A DNA stretch of 64,000 nt from Stercorarius parasiticus (lineage: Eukaryota > Chordata > Aves > Charadriiformes > Stercorariidae), in NCBI GenBank assembly GCA_013396915.1, contig VWZL01004361.1, positions 37,376-101,375 of the forward strand. Reading direction: 5' to 3'. The notes under the pieces are model-generated. The model ran no database searches. It saw nothing but the letters and a program-made list of their open reading frames with translations, and was not told the DNA's origin. The position numbers and the translations under genes are program-made. This document shows, piece by piece, positions 1-12,910 of this stretch; positions within the stretch are counted from its first letter, which is position 1; the number at the start of each line of letters is the position of its first letter.

Positions 1-3000
1 CCTAGATCCCACTTTTCCTTTTTCTTTCATCATTGCAGTCAGCATAGTAACAAAAAGTAGCTCTCATGATGTCATAAACTTTACTGAAGAAAGCGGTGTC
101 TTTCTTGAATTATTTATTTTACATAAAACATTTATAAAGTGCTCCCAGACAACATGTAGGAGCGGTATAATAAAATCAATAAGCATTAAAATCAGAATGA
201 ATTTGGGTACCTCATACATTCTGTGGGATTATTCTTTGACTGTGCCCTATGTGTGGCTACAAAGCAGCTTTTCTGCTATCCTTGATCCTCCCTGGGGAGG
301 CTCTTGATATTTGAACAACGTTGCTGGACTGTCCTCAGCCAGCTCCCAGCTATTGCCAAGGGACTGTTTCCCAGCTGGGAGCTGCATGTTATAGTTTGTG
401 CTGGCCTTACCCTTCTCCCACTCCCTGTCTCCAGTGCCTTTCTCATGCTGTTGAGCACCAGTATTCTTGCAGAAGCTTGAAGTACAGCACAGAGTTGGCT
501 GACTTGGCCCATGAAGCACTGTCCCCATGGTTGAGGATCTCCCAGCTGCCCCTATAGCTGAGTCCCATAAACTCCCTTGGAATAGCAGAGCTTTAGGTCC
601 CATATACTCCCTTGGAACAGCAGAATAAGGACCAAGGAAACGACCTATTGCAATGAACAGTGATCATTAAACTCAAGTTTGGAAAGATGATGAAATTCTC
701 AACGTAGGAAATACGAAGCAGCTAAGGAGTTCAAGTAATGTGGAAAGGAGATAAGATAGCTTTTGTTCTTACCGAATACATACATTTGTAGTTATCTGAA
801 TTAATAATGTCACATAAATATGGGATTTCTATGAAGTGACAGCATTACATAAAGCATATACGCGTACCATAAATGACATCACTTCATTTAAAAGCCGAGT
901 CTCTGCACGTGTACAAGACAGAGGCCCTGGACTTTACAAATACAGTTTGACAGGTGAAATTAGATCATTTTGTCACACACAAAAGCTTTGCAGCTTGCGC
1001 TCTGGTGTCATGTATTCCGTCACAAAATTTATTTTTTAAATTGCTGAGTGGTAGTTTTGCCAGTGTAGCCAAATACTTCTTTGAGAGTGCTACTTTGTTC
1101 CTTCATACAGTTCTTGGGTGCATCTCTTCAGTTCATCCTCTGGTGAGATTCGTACCCTGGTGAGGTAGGTTATCATGCTACCAGCTCTTGCTGTGCTCAG
1201 TATTTCTCATCTGCTGTGTCATCTGTTTGTTTCGGAGCGATCTCTCTGTGTTTCCTGAATTAGTACGGCGTAGTTCCCCTGAGGCAGTATTGGTATTGCC
1301 TGCTGTTAAGCTGCCAATAGGTTTCCCAATAATAACCTGTCAGACGCTACGCACTCCAGTCTGATTTCTTGGCGTGTAATTTGTTGGTGGGGTATAATAG
1401 GTCCCATCTAGTTTCTAGACAATCTCAGCTAACAGATGTTCTTAATACTTATATGTCCTCTTCTTGGTAATCCTGTTGGTTCCAGATCACAATCGCAATT
1501 AAGTATCTGGAAATAATTGATTTATTTTTTTTAATAGCCTTTAGGTTAGCTGCTGAGGGGAAAAAAAAAATGGCAGAAAACTTTGATTTGGAGCAAATCT
1601 TAACTATTTATTTTCTCATCTCAATGAAAAGAGGGGAAAATTGAACAAAGCATATCATTCAAACTTAGATGAGCACAAAAAGAGGACTGCTGCTTCACTA
1701 CTTTTCCCACAATAATTTGAACTTGCGTCTCTCAGAAAATTGACTGTAAGACCAGGCAGGCAATAGAGTCCCTTTGTTTCATATGCTGGGCTTTTTTTTT
1801 GGTTTGGTTTTGTCTCGGTACATATTTACATATTTTGTACTAACTGAAGAAGTATCAACAGCAGAAGCTGAGAGCACATAGGCAGAGGCTGTGTATGGTT
1901 TTGGCTTGTGGAGCGAGAAATGAAGGTTCAGATTTTTCTAAGCAGGGAAATGTATTGAATCTGGCCTTGCGTTGCTGTTACTGGACAACGCTGCTGACAA
2001 CCCCACTAACAAGTTAGAAAATTGATCTTCAAAAATGTTTTTTTACTCTCCAAGCCTGTTTCAATGGGTTTCTCACAAATTTCCTATTAGGTTTGACGCA
2101 TGTAGTCTTGGGGTGGCCCAAATTAAACCTTCCAGTAAATAACTTAGATAATATTTTCAATTTTGCATGTGTCTACTTGCTTGGGTTTTCTTGTTTTGTT
2201 GTTTTTTTTAAAGGGCATTGTCTGCATGACAGTTCTCTTCAGCAACAGGCAAAAATATGTGGTTAAAGTGATGTTTTGCCAAATTTTGCAGTTTGCGAGT
2301 GTATTAAAGACTCAACGGATAAAAATGTTTTTAATTGTACAGGAGCTATTTACTTTCAGAACTGCAACAGTCACTGGTACTGGTGTGCAGTGTAATAAGA
2401 AGCCTAATCTGCTAATTTTTCCATAGTGTGTTTTCTTGGGTTGATCAAAGTGTACTGGTCTCATGAGCGAACTGCTAAAGCACCTAAAAAGCCTCTAAGA
2501 CTTCACAGAAAAGCCACTCTAACGTATGACTGTTGCATGTTTTTGCACACAGGCTCACCAAACTGTGTGATTTTTTATTTTTGCAACCTAGCTACTGTAT
2601 CTACAGCAAATCAAACAAGGATCTGCTTGCTTTAACTAAAATTTGTAACGCAGCAAAGCCCTTTGCATGCCTATTGATCTTGGGTAAGAGTAAAAATGTT
2701 AGAGTGGTAGAATTCTACTTGGAATCCATTTTTGTCCATTTAAGTACTTGCCAATAGTCAGATATGACTATAATTGAGCCTGTTCTTCCTTTCTTTGCAC
2801 AGGAAATACTCCTTCTAGGAGGCAGAAAGAGTTTTGCATAAATGAGGCACGTTGCAGTCTTCTAGGTGGGCAGTATTTTAACCAGAGCTGCTCCACAAAT
2901 TTGCTTTCTGCCTTCAGCTTGTCCCAAATACACATATACCTACCTGTATGTACCATAGGCACCACCAACCCCTCCAGGTAGCTACATGTCATGGGTCCCT

Positions 3001-3689
3001 TAACCAGTAACCAGTACCCTGACAGGAAGACTCAGTGGCTCGGTTTGGATAAAGCTCACTACTGATCTCGTGGTTTCTGATGACTTGGGATGTTCAAGAT
3101 CTGCTCTGATGCAGGAAGTTCAGTGCCTCCAGGTCTGCACTCCTGTCACAAAAATAGTAGAAGTCCTTTGACCGAAGTGGTTCGTGGCATAGTGCCTCTT
3201 CTTTTTAAAATCTCATGCCATCCAAGTGGTAGATGTGATCTGACAATGATGGAGGATGGGTCAGTGAATATTATATATCATGGTGAAATACAGAGTTTGG
3301 GAGTAGCAAAATTGAAAGCTTCTTATCAGCTTTTCCTGTCAGTCCTTGCTAGTACACTGAGTCTGCCTGCATGGGACAATGGACGCAAGCCTGTTTCTCC
3401 CTTCTTGAAAGGTGGTGGGTACTACTGGTTCGTGGCAGGTACTCTGGGCTAGGTGTGACTTAAACTGGTACCTGAGTTTGTGAAGGGGGAAAAAAAAACA
3501 AACCACCAACCCACAAAAAAACAAACCAAAAAACCTAACCCAAATACCAGATTTCCTCATTTTTTTGAAGTAGCTCTTTTGTTTTAAGAACTTGTATTTT
3601 GCGTTCTCATTGCTCAGCTACTTCTAGATTTAGCACATTAGCCTGTCTTGTAAGGGTGAAAAATGGGGTTAATTTTTAGAGCTAACTGA
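1..3689. other. Unique non-coding DNA, no gene seen
   Basis: This AT-rich, CpG-poor stretch has no open frame that resembles a protein family. The longest frames (247-603 minus and 3090-3452 plus, both near 120 codons) overlap other open frames on the opposite strand or in other phases, and they have no splice or start context that sets them apart. Minor contents are an imperfect 35-bp duplication at 562-631 and an A/C-rich low-complexity tract at about 3487-3545. Confidence 0.6.
562..631. repeat. Imperfect 35-bp tandem duplication
   Basis: Two adjacent copies, 562-596 and 597-631, share the core ACTCCCTTGGAA.AGCAGA and begin with GTCCCATA. They differ at several positions, which suggests an old local duplication. 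No function is evident. Confidence 0.7.
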
Positions 3690-4102
3690 ACATTGTGGTG
3701 AATGGAGTTGAATCCACTTGGCAGCTGGTCACAAGTGGTGTTCCCCAGGGCAGAGTATTGGGGCCAGTTCTGTTTAATATCTTTATCAATGACCTGGACG
3801 AGGGGATCGAGTTCACCCTTAGTAAGTTCGCAGATGACACCAAGTTGGGTGGGAGTGTTGATCTGGTTGAGAGTAGGAAGGCTCTATAGAGGGATCTGGA
3901 CAGGCTGGATCGATGGCCCGAGGCCAATGGTATGAGGTTCAACATGGCCAAGTGCTGGATCCTGAACTTGGGTCACAACAACCCCATGCAGTGCTACAGG
4001 CTTGGGGAAGAGTGGCTGGAAAGCCAGCCAGCAGAAACGGACCTGGGGGTGTTGGTCAACACCTAGCTGAATATGAGCCAGCAGCATGCCCAAGTGGCAC
4101 AG
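3690..4102 (+). mobile_element. CR1 LINE fragment, reverse transcriptase palm region
   Basis: In plus-strand translation the segment gives the CR1 RT signature [15 protein letters not shown], then [11 protein letters not shown]. The catalytic FADD is at about 3827-3838. A frame change near 3890 is followed by recognisable [28 protein letters not shown] and NMSQQ motifs in shifted frames. An in-frame TAG at about 3887 and several frameshifts show that the copy is dead. It lacks both the 5' part and the terminal ATTCTATGA repeats. Homology stops abruptly at about 4102, where inverted endonuclease sequence begins. Confidence 0.9.
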
Positions 4103-4790
4103 GAGTCTCCTGGATTGCCTACAGCTCACCATGCTACTTTTCCAGCAGATGTGAGGAGGTTCAAGTCCCCCAGCAGGATGGGAGCCTGTGAGCATGATGT
4201 CCCCTGTAGCTGGAGTAAGAAGGCTTCATCAATAGGCTCCCCTTGATCGAGCGACCCGTAGTAGACACCAGCCACAAAGGTCCCTTTTTTGCCTCGATCT
4301 CTAATTCTTATCCATAAGCTTTCAACCTGCTTGTGGCTATTCTTCAGAGACATCTCTTCACACTCTATCCATTTCTTGATGTAGAGGGCAATGCCTCTGC
4401 CCCACTTCCTTGCCTGCTCCTTCTGAACAGCTTGTAGCCATCGAGAGCTGCACTCCAGTCATGGGATTCATCCCACTAAGTTTCAGTAATGGCAACTAGG
4501 TCGTAGCTTTCTAGCAGCACTGTGGCTACCAACTCCTCCTGCTTGTTGCCCATGCTGCGTGGGTTGGTGTAGAGGCACTTCAGCTGGGCTGTCTGCTGTG
4601 TCACATTCTTAAAGGAACACCCCTTAATTCCTTTGAGGTATTTCACTGGTGTTTCTCTCTTCGTTTCTACTACCTCAGAAGCCCCTGGCTCATCTCTGTA
4701 AGACTTAAGAGTGTGCTGCAGTGTAGCCAGCACATCTCAGAGCAACAGGCTGAGGGCTCTTAACTAGGACCCTGTCCCTCTAACCTTGGT
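4102..4790 (-). mobile_element. CR1 LINE fragment, endonuclease region, inverted
   Basis: Read on the minus strand, this is the N-terminal apurinic-type endonuclease of CR1 ORF2. It begins near 4610 with CLYTNPRSMGNKQEEL and continues with YDLVAITET (about 4500) and a decayed WDESHDW. Further along come GVYYGSLDQGEPIDEAFLLQLQ and ILLGDLNL (about 4150-4310), where the family norm is LGDFNHPD. DICWKS-like and QSRR-like residues follow across a frameshift. Sequence between about 4735 and 4845 may be the region before the endonuclease. Frameshifts and stops make it non-functional. It has no CR1 3' end. Confidence 0.87.
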
Positions 4791-4845
4791 GTGCCATGCC
4801 ACCACATGTCACGGGCAAGCCTGATATTGTCCCCCTCAAATTTGG

Positions 4846-5429
4846 TTTGAGTTTGGTTGATTTATTTTTGTTGTTTTTTAAAATAAGCCTGTCTGTTCTC
4901 TGAAATGAATACATAGTATAGAATTATTGCCCAATTAAAAGAATCATCTGGCTAACTGTTAAATATAGATAAAGTGCTAGTTAATCAATGGAACTGCCAT
5001 TCTCCTGAAAGCCCAAATCTGTTTCATGTAGTACTACCCTCTGCTGTGCATTGTTCAGTTTTGTACGCAATGCCCGGATGGCTTTTCTCTAGGCAGTAGT
5101 ATAGCACTACTGTAATCTATGAACTCAGCCTGTGCATGCCTCCACATCGCTATTTGTTCTTCTTACTACTGCTGAGCAAAGCGTGGGAGTGCAAAATGGG
5201 ATGACAAGACAGCATTGCTTAGCAAGGTCACCTGGAGCTCACATTTCACAGCTAAGCAGGCTACTGCTCTTGACTAAATTCCTGGTGAGTTCACTGCCTT
5301 GAAGAGTAGGTGGCCATGGCAAAGACAAGATTTGCTTGCTTACTTCTGGTAGGAGGATAAAGGTGACCCTCTGTGCCTGAGAAGAGACAGAAGCAGTGAA
5401 TTCTGTCTTGGAAAGCTTTTTATGCTTAA
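4846..5429. other. Unique non-coding DNA between CR1 relics
   Basis: No coding, RNA or repeat signal is evident to me here. It separates the mosaic CR1 from the older endonuclease relic. Confidence 0.5.
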
Positions 5430-5960
5430 GGTGGCAAAATTCAGATTTGCGTGTACTGTATGGAGCCGACCATATGATGATGATACTTTAGATTTAATTT
5501 TAGTAAGTTATGAGATATGTGGAGCTTATAACTTTGAAAGAAGTGATCACGAGTCATTTGGTTTAAATTACATGGAAGGATGTCCATAGACACCGAAGTA
5601 ATTTCAGATGGGAAGAATTGGAGAAAACGTATCAATTAAGGATCAATTAAATAAACTAGACCAAAGAATTTAGGGAATTTAAAAGTGCTCTGAAACTTCA
5701 ATTTAAAGAAATTCCAAGGTGCAGTGTGAAATTTGCAACCAAGGACGTAATTACAGAGCATCGGGTACGGTTACTACGGAGATAATTTAGGGCCAAAATT
5801 AAGTGATGCAACCCATAAACAACCATGCTCATTGCGTACCCTGAAACTATAATAAAGCTAATGTAGATCTGGTGGGAGAACAAATGTGCATAATTTTGCT
5901 TTGAATAAATTCAGGCTGAAAAATAGCTATATTGAGATTTCGGCACAGCTCTCCAAAAGA
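5430..5960 (+). mobile_element. Ancient, decayed CR1-type endonuclease remnant
   Basis: Around 5487-5565 the plus strand translates as LDLILVSYEICGAYNFERSD followed by HESF. This matches the CR1 endonuclease pattern LDLVLTN...G.....CSDHE, including the SDH residues conserved in this nuclease fold. An EFKSALK stretch near 5678 resembles the following helix of the family. The rest is broken by stops. Divergence is far greater than in the neighbouring CR1 at 3.7-4.8 kb, so this is an older layer. The boundaries are approximate. Confidence 0.6.
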
Positions 5961-8080
5961 AGCATCACGAGACAGAAGACCTAAATGGAGTTAAGGTGGA
6001 GCCCAATGAACTGTTTAAATGTGTTATCTAAAAAGAGGGTGTAAGCTGAGGGTGTAAACCAGAGGTGAACTGTAAGCTGCCTCTGGTATTTTTCTGCACT
6101 ATATTGTATTGCACAGCATAGGTTTACCCTCAAAATGTGTTTGTTACAAACCTGCTGTACTTTTTCAAGCTTCCCATTGACTATAAATAGGCTTTCAATT
6201 ATGTCCCAAAGCAGCAAGTGGGATTTAATTTGCATAGCTCCTAGTAGCTCAGCTGAAGGTTTTCCTTATTTTTCTATTTCTTGCATGGTAAAGCCTAAGG
6301 GAAAAAAAAGTCTGATTACCAATATTTTAAGCTATATGACCTGCAGCTGTTATTTTTAAAGAGGGGAACAAAACAGGCATAGAAACATGATGTGAAAACC
6401 AGTATCAAACTTGACTCTGAGAGTTCACTTCCAGTGAAGGCTCTATGTGCGTGTGGGACTGAACAGGGAAAGGGGGACGTGAGGTCCTGTCTTCCCTGGT
6501 GCCGTACTTCCTTCCTCTTCAGCATTTAAGAAACTCTGTGACTTTTTTAACACTTACCTGAAAACTTGAACGGTATTTTAAAGGCATGCAGGTTATTTCC
6601 CGTGAAAATTAGGTAAGTCTAAAAGTGTGTAGCCATATTTTTTTAGAATTTCAGAACCTGTTTAATGCTAAGCAAGAGGTATTCCCATTACAATAAGCAG
6701 GATTAGTCATTGGCTTAAATTGAGTAATTTGCTTAGTTGATGAATAGAAATATCCCGAGTCCCAGTACTTAAGAAATCAGCATAATATATCCAGCACTTC
6801 CTTCATGTTTTAGATTTTGGGAACCCAAGGTTTATATATTTTTCAAATGTATTTGAAATCAAATCTAAGAAACAATATTAGCAATGCTACTATACAGGAT
6901 ATAAAACTTAGAAGAGAGAGAGTATTTGAAACTGTTAAATTATCATCTACAGCATTACCCAAAATATTTTAGCTAGATCTATGAGAACTTTGAAATTTGC
7001 CATAAGAGCTGTATAGTTAAACGCTTTTTAAATGCACTGCTTAATTTTTACTTACATTGTAATTCATTGTTGGCCTTTTCCACAATGAATTGTTGGGATT
7101 AACCAATAAATCAGCAGAAAAGACATGCCAATTTCCTCAACAGTTGACAAATTACAGTGTGGGCAAAGTACTGTATGTTTTATTTACTTATTTTTGAATT
7201 TATTTCATGAGGAAGGCTAACATTCAGATGCCCCAAAAATGTGTTAGTTTTATTTGCTAATATTGCATTTAATTACGTTCCACTGTTCCTCAAGTAGCAT
7301 TTGTAAATGTATTGCTAATAGTCATTACCGATAGCACAGTAACATTTTCCTTGAATTGCGAATATTTCCCTAGAAAAAATAGTATTATTTGAGAATAAAA
7401 GATTTGTAATTACAAGTTTTTTCTTTCTAGAGCTTCATTTTAATAGAAGACCTTTATCTTGGGTGTATTTTTTCAGAATAAATAAAGCTGAACTTTGGGT
7501 TTGAATACTGTAGTTCTGAATTATTTAAATACTTGCATTGCAGTTTCCACATGCTCATTTTTTCCTAATGTTTTTGCGATTGTAGCTGCGCAGTCAAACT
7601 AGGCACGGGATCTGCCGTGTACAAATCCTGTATCTGTATTTACAAATGGATATTTAGGAGGCCATTCGTACATAGCACTTGATGTGTGTGAAAACTAGTG
7701 ATAAATCACCATGCCGATTAGACTGTTAATTGTGCATTACCGTGGACTTCTCAATTCTTAAATATCATTGTCTGCAACGGTTAAAACGATAGATACAATA
7801 TCATTCCTTGTCAGGAACGTAGTCTCTTTTGTCTTTATCATAACACACCTATTGTTTAAGACAAGCTTTTGTTAAGTGCTCAGAAAGTGCCAGCAGAGAG
7901 AAAATGTTCCTGACCTTGGCCATGTACTACACCCTCTGAAATTGTATTAGCTTTTATACTGCATGATGTATGAGCAGCCTTTTGAGATCTGGGAGTCTGG
8001 AATACGATGCTGAAAAACAACCATTCATGCGATCCATTTAAAGTTAAAGGTTAGGCACATCAAAAAGACAGCAAAGTTGG
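5961..8080. other. AT-rich unique DNA, no gene seen
   Basis: A long AT-rich tract without coherent open frames or recognisable repeats. A splice-like segment on the minus strand at 6558-6618 was considered and rejected. Confidence 0.5.
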
Positions 8081-8860
8081 ACTGTATTGCAACATCATGG
8101 GGTTTCTTACAGCCCCGAAGCTGCCTTCTGTACCTGGGGAGCTTCCCTGGGGGACAGTGGGGACAGCAGCTGCCTTGTAGATGCCATCGAGACTTCTCCC
8201 TCTCTAAGAGTCACCCAGACTGTGGCAGGGGAGGGTGTTCATGCCAACTGCAGTGTGCCACGTCTGTAGGAATGAGGCCTAGCAGAGAACATGCCCCGTA
8301 GCCATTGTCTTGATCTCAGCTGCTCATTGTGCACAGGCCTGAAGCTGCTTCCCTGGCGGGCACAGTCATGAGGGCGGAAATCAGATTCACAGAAGAGGTG
8401 AAACGTCCCAGGGATGGGAATGCTGCAGTGATGACAGTATGATGACAGTAAATCACCTGTGACTTAGCAAGATCAGTAATTGGAACAGAGCTTATGCCAT
8501 CTAACGGCTCTTGTGGGGAAGAGGTGCAGGTCCCCCATGCCTGTGGAGGGATGGGCATAGGTGGGTGAGGGAAGAAAGCTGTGAGAGAACATGGCTGCAT
8601 CTTCCACCTCCCTCACGCCTTGCACAGGGAGGCTGACTCTGCCCCCGTCTCTGCTTTTCAGCCAGCATACACTGTTGCATGTATGGGTGGCATTGTCACT
8701 CTCTAAAGCTCTGTGGAAATCAAGGGAGCTCACCTTATTCAGGGCCACGGTGCCGGTCCCATCCCACTGGCAGCCCCTGTGTCCCCGTCACCCCTCACTG
8801 GCTTAGCGTACCCATGGAGGGAGGAGGGCATGCTTTGGGAACACCGTGCTTTTTCTTGCT
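8081..8860. other. GC-rich patch in AT-rich surroundings
   Basis: Base composition rises clearly, with many short overlapping open frames on both strands and no recognisable product. CpG is not especially enriched, so it does not look like a CpG island. It includes an 11-bp direct repeat (GATGACAGTAT-like) at about 8430-8450. Confidence 0.4.
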
Positions 8861-11800
8861 GCCTTTTTTTAAAAATGGTTTGATCTTCAAGTATGATCTC
8901 AGTCAAAAATGCTGTAATTTCTGTATTGCTGTGTGATAAAGTCGTTAACCTGCTTTTGGACAAGCAATGTTCAGGGAAGGGTGAAAGCCCTGTGGTGGCC
9001 AAAATGGAGATCGGAGCCATGGGGAAAACTTACGGTGTCTGTTTGCATGTTAAAAATGAATTTCTGTTTACTCATTTAGAACCCTCTAGAGAATATGGCT
9101 AGATATATATTACTTTAGAAACTATGCATTATTTACTTAGCTGTGACAAACTTGCTCCTGATTTAAAACCAAACTCTGCTGCTTGTTTAGGTACCAAGTA
9201 AAAATACTACCCTACGCAGGAGGAAGTACAGCTAATGAAAAGCATCAGTGGTGTCAGAGTGTGTTTGTGGGAAGGGGACCGGTTTGCTTCTGACGCTACA
9301 AGACTTGGTGGTAAGATGCCAGTAGATGCACTTACGTGGATACAAAGCAAGTTCTTGGGGTATGAAGGTGTCTGCAGCACTGGCATTAATTAAAGTATAG
9401 TTAAGGGTAGAATAGTGTGAATTAACAGCACTTTGGCTTTACATTCAAACTTTAATGCTCAGCTAAGCCTTCTGTTGTAAGAAGCTCTAGCTGTATTTCT
9501 GTACTGTCATCAATGTGTATGAAACTTGTCTGTTTGGATATAAGTATATCACAACTTTCAAAAGCTGGCTTACTTAGATAATCTGAAAAGTGCGATAGCG
9601 CCATTCAAGCTTTTTATTATAACTTCTGTAACTAAAATGTGAAAATCTTAGGGACGCAGTCTTACAATTCATTGCTAGTGGTAGTTGGGCTGGCCTGAGT
9701 GGCTTCCAGGCCGAGCTGATCGTTTGCGTCCCCTCATACTCACAGAGGTTTCTGGGGTGCTCCTTTTCCAGGTTGCACTGGTTAAACACAGCCTGGCAGG
9801 CAGCTGAGAAGACGAAGACCTTGCTCTTTGGGGTGGGGAGGGAGAAGATTGCTTGTGCCAGCCCTGCCGGCACAGCCTGAGTCTTGGGAAACTTCATCAT
9901 CCTCCTCAGCATCTGCCCTGGCTTGCATGTTTGCCATGGAATTCAAGGCTTATAAAAATGTTTTATTTCTTACAATACAGCAGTATTTCACCTAACAGTT
10001 TCGTTTTGGTTTTCCTCAATGTTTCAAAATCAAGCTTCAGAAAATTGTTAGGGAGGGAAAAGGGAGGTTTTCTTTCTTTATGTGTTTGTTTCTGTAGGAA
10101 CTCTACCTCTTTCATAATATGAAAATATTATTTACCTGTCTTAAGAAGGTTGTAAAGGAGAGCCTGTGAAATTGTTATTTAAATATGTACTGCAACAAAA
10201 TGGTCTTGGAAGGTTACTTTAATTTTGGTGGTAATTTACTACTACTTCTTGGCAATAGTTTACTTCCTTCTTTTTAGTCTGTAAACAAAACACAGCTCAT
10301 AAAAGCACCATACCAAGAGAATACAGGAATATGCAATACATGCCATACATCTTTCTCTTTTGCACCACTAGTAATACGTGATGAGGTATGTAATTTTTAT
10401 AAACAGTCACAGATGGAGCTTCAGTTTTACTACTAGGCTCTCTCATAAAGCACTAATTACTTGGCTTAAAGGAAAGCACTAGGGAAAAAATGGCCTTTGT
10501 GGATCAGAAAGATGGAATCTGAATTGAAGTTTCTGTTTCATAATTACCTACACCTTTATTTTGGTTTGGGCCATGCCATGACCCAAAACCCTCTGAAAAT
10601 AAAGGTTTCGATTTACAGACTGCAAAAGCTGTATCTGACTTTGTGTTTTCCCATTGATAAATCTACATGAGGCAATAATTTGAATACCCTGCCAATTTTA
10701 AGGTAGCATTTGCATGTTTTTCTTGCCGTGAATATTACTGGCAGAAAAGAGGTTATTTCCTTGCACCTTATTTCCCAACATGCGCCTGTCAGAAATGAGC
10801 TCCCGACAAAAATTAAAAAAAGATTCTCTCCCCAAACATATGCATGTTAGGACAAGACCCAGGTTTATGATCTTGAAGAGTGAACACAAAGAAAAAGCTG
10901 CATTTACTGTGCTTTTTGAAGTCAAAGGTCTTTTTAAATGTGGGTAATTTAAAACTAAGATAATAAAACTTCTGTCTCAAATTGTGCAAGTTTCTTGCTC
11001 TAATAGATTTGTTCACTCATGGTACTAGCAGTCTTTTCCCAGTCTGAAAAATGACTCGGATCACCCACAAAGTCTACAACTCTCATTGCTATGATTAAAT
11101 CTTCTTATCCAGTGGGGCTACCCTGAAACACTTCCAACATTTTGTAAATAAGTTTTACCGTAAAGCATCTTTGCTTGCGGGTGGCAGAAGCAAGTTACGT
11201 TTTTATTTCAAGGCTTAGCTGGGTTTTCTCTGGTTGACGGAATTTCGAGGCCTTAAGATTCCAAGAATTCAACCTGCTTCTGGTATTTGTTCATGCCTTC
11301 AATTCTCGATTGCATGACTCTTTTGATTAGAAAGAATACGTATGTATGTGTGCTAATAATTTTACCTAGGGATTAATAATTGCTGTGGAGATTCATTTAG
11401 GAATAACGATGATTTGAAAAATATTAATTAAACAGTTGGGTCGAGAGCATTGGCTAGCAGCGTTAGATTTCCAGGCCTTTGATTTCTTATATGTACTTTT
11501 GTTCTGTGGATCTACATTTTTCTGCATCTAAGTCTAATCTTTAACCAATTTTTCTCTCATTTCTAACTTTTGCTGTTATAATTTTGTGGTCTTGTTCTGT
11601 GTATTAAATAAAGGTTGCTTTCCAAATACTAAAGAAAATTATGGTAACACTTAAAATAAAGTGAAGGTTGCAATTTTAGGGTATTTAATTAATACTAGAA
11701 CACTTGAAACAGTGTTCTGAAATGAATGGGGTTTGCTGATGAGTTGGTTTATCTTTTTTTTTTATACTATCCTGCTTCTCCTAAGAGGAAAAATATATTT

Positions 11801-12779
11801 TTTTTTTCTTAGTCTATCATTTGTCTCAAGAATAAGCATAATGAGCATCTGAGATTTGACTGTGGGTGAAATGATGTGACATGCCAATGACATTTTCATT
11901 AAAAAATATTTTAATGAGAACAGGAAAGGGAAGGGGGAGAGAAACCCTGTAGGCTTTGATGCACTGTTAGCTACCAAAAAGTACAAATATTTACTTTGGA
12001 GTGTGACAGTGTAGTTAGATAGATATTCTTTCCACAAAATAATCTTTCAAGAGGTGCCTGATTTTTTTTGTAATGGGGTATAAGTAATGCAGAACATAAG
12101 GGTAAAGTAAGACTTGGAGTTAAGTGACATGAGCTGCTCCTGTCCTTTTTGCTACTGGAAATAGGAAACTCTGAATAGTAGCTGGTTTTAACCATTCTGG
12201 CAGTTTGTTGAAATACTATGCCATTGAGAGGAACTGGGATATATGCTGCATATCAATATGCATTTGTATCACTTTTTTGTTTATAGCAGCAAAAACTGTG
12301 TCATTAGAATGAAAATAAAAAATAAAAAAAGGCAGAAAGAAACAGACAACATTGGCGCATGTGTCCCAGGTAGATCTACTTATAAAACTACAGCAGTATC
12401 TATCCATTTCGGTTATCCATACTTTGGTTCATTTTACGACTGCCAAAGCAATTCAGATTTACCTTGTTGGCGAGTATACGCTAGATAGCAATAAGACTAA
12501 ATTAAAAAAGGACTTGTGTTTGGATAAGAAGTCCATTCTGTCCTTCTAGTGGATTAACCATTTTTACAAGGTGTGTTTTGATCTAAGACATTAGTAGTGT
12601 CAAAGCATACAGGGTATATGTGGCAGAATGATCATCTTCCCCAAAATGCTGAAAATAAAGACTCATTCTTGCCTTTTGTGGTAAGTGTACACTAATGAAT
12701 GAATCACCAAATCCTTAGTGCCAGATTAAAGCTTGAGTCTGCATAAATTAGTCATAAAAGGCCACATCAGTGGAAAAGA
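8861..12779. other. Unique non-coding DNA, no gene seen
   Basis: The 112-codon minus frame at 9574-9912 has no family resemblance and no convincing splice sites. The remaining frames are shorter. No CR1 tail or RNA gene was recognised. Confidence 0.5.
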
Positions 12780-12910
12780 ACGACAACTGGCCAGTGCAGT
12801 AGCAGGCTGGCGCCCTTGGGTCTCGCTGGGCCCGTGCCCGGTACCCCGTTGGGGTGGGAGCAGAAAGCAGACGTGCCGCAAAGCTTGTTGCGCTACATGA
12901 TGTTAAAAGT
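12780..12910. other. Small CpG-containing GC-rich patch
   Basis: About 130 bases contain roughly nine CpG dinucleotides in an otherwise CpG-poor region. It is too short to be called a CpG island with confidence. It could be an isolated regulatory element or a fragment of retroposed or duplicated sequence. The 62-codon minus frame across it is not recognisable. Confidence 0.3.

Noticed and set aside
247..603. 118-codon minus-strand open frame
   Set aside because: Both strands are open in the same place, no family is recognised, and it reads into the local 35-bp duplication.
3690..4790. Simple twin-primed 5' inversion of one CR1
   Set aside because: The order and orientation of the halves and the absence of a 3' terminus do not fit that mechanism.
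6558..6618. Minus-strand exon-like segment with CTTTTAG acceptor and TTTTCAG|GTAAGTG donor
   Set aside because: The acceptor tract is poor, the plus strand carries an equally good donor at the other end, and the peptide is not recognisable.
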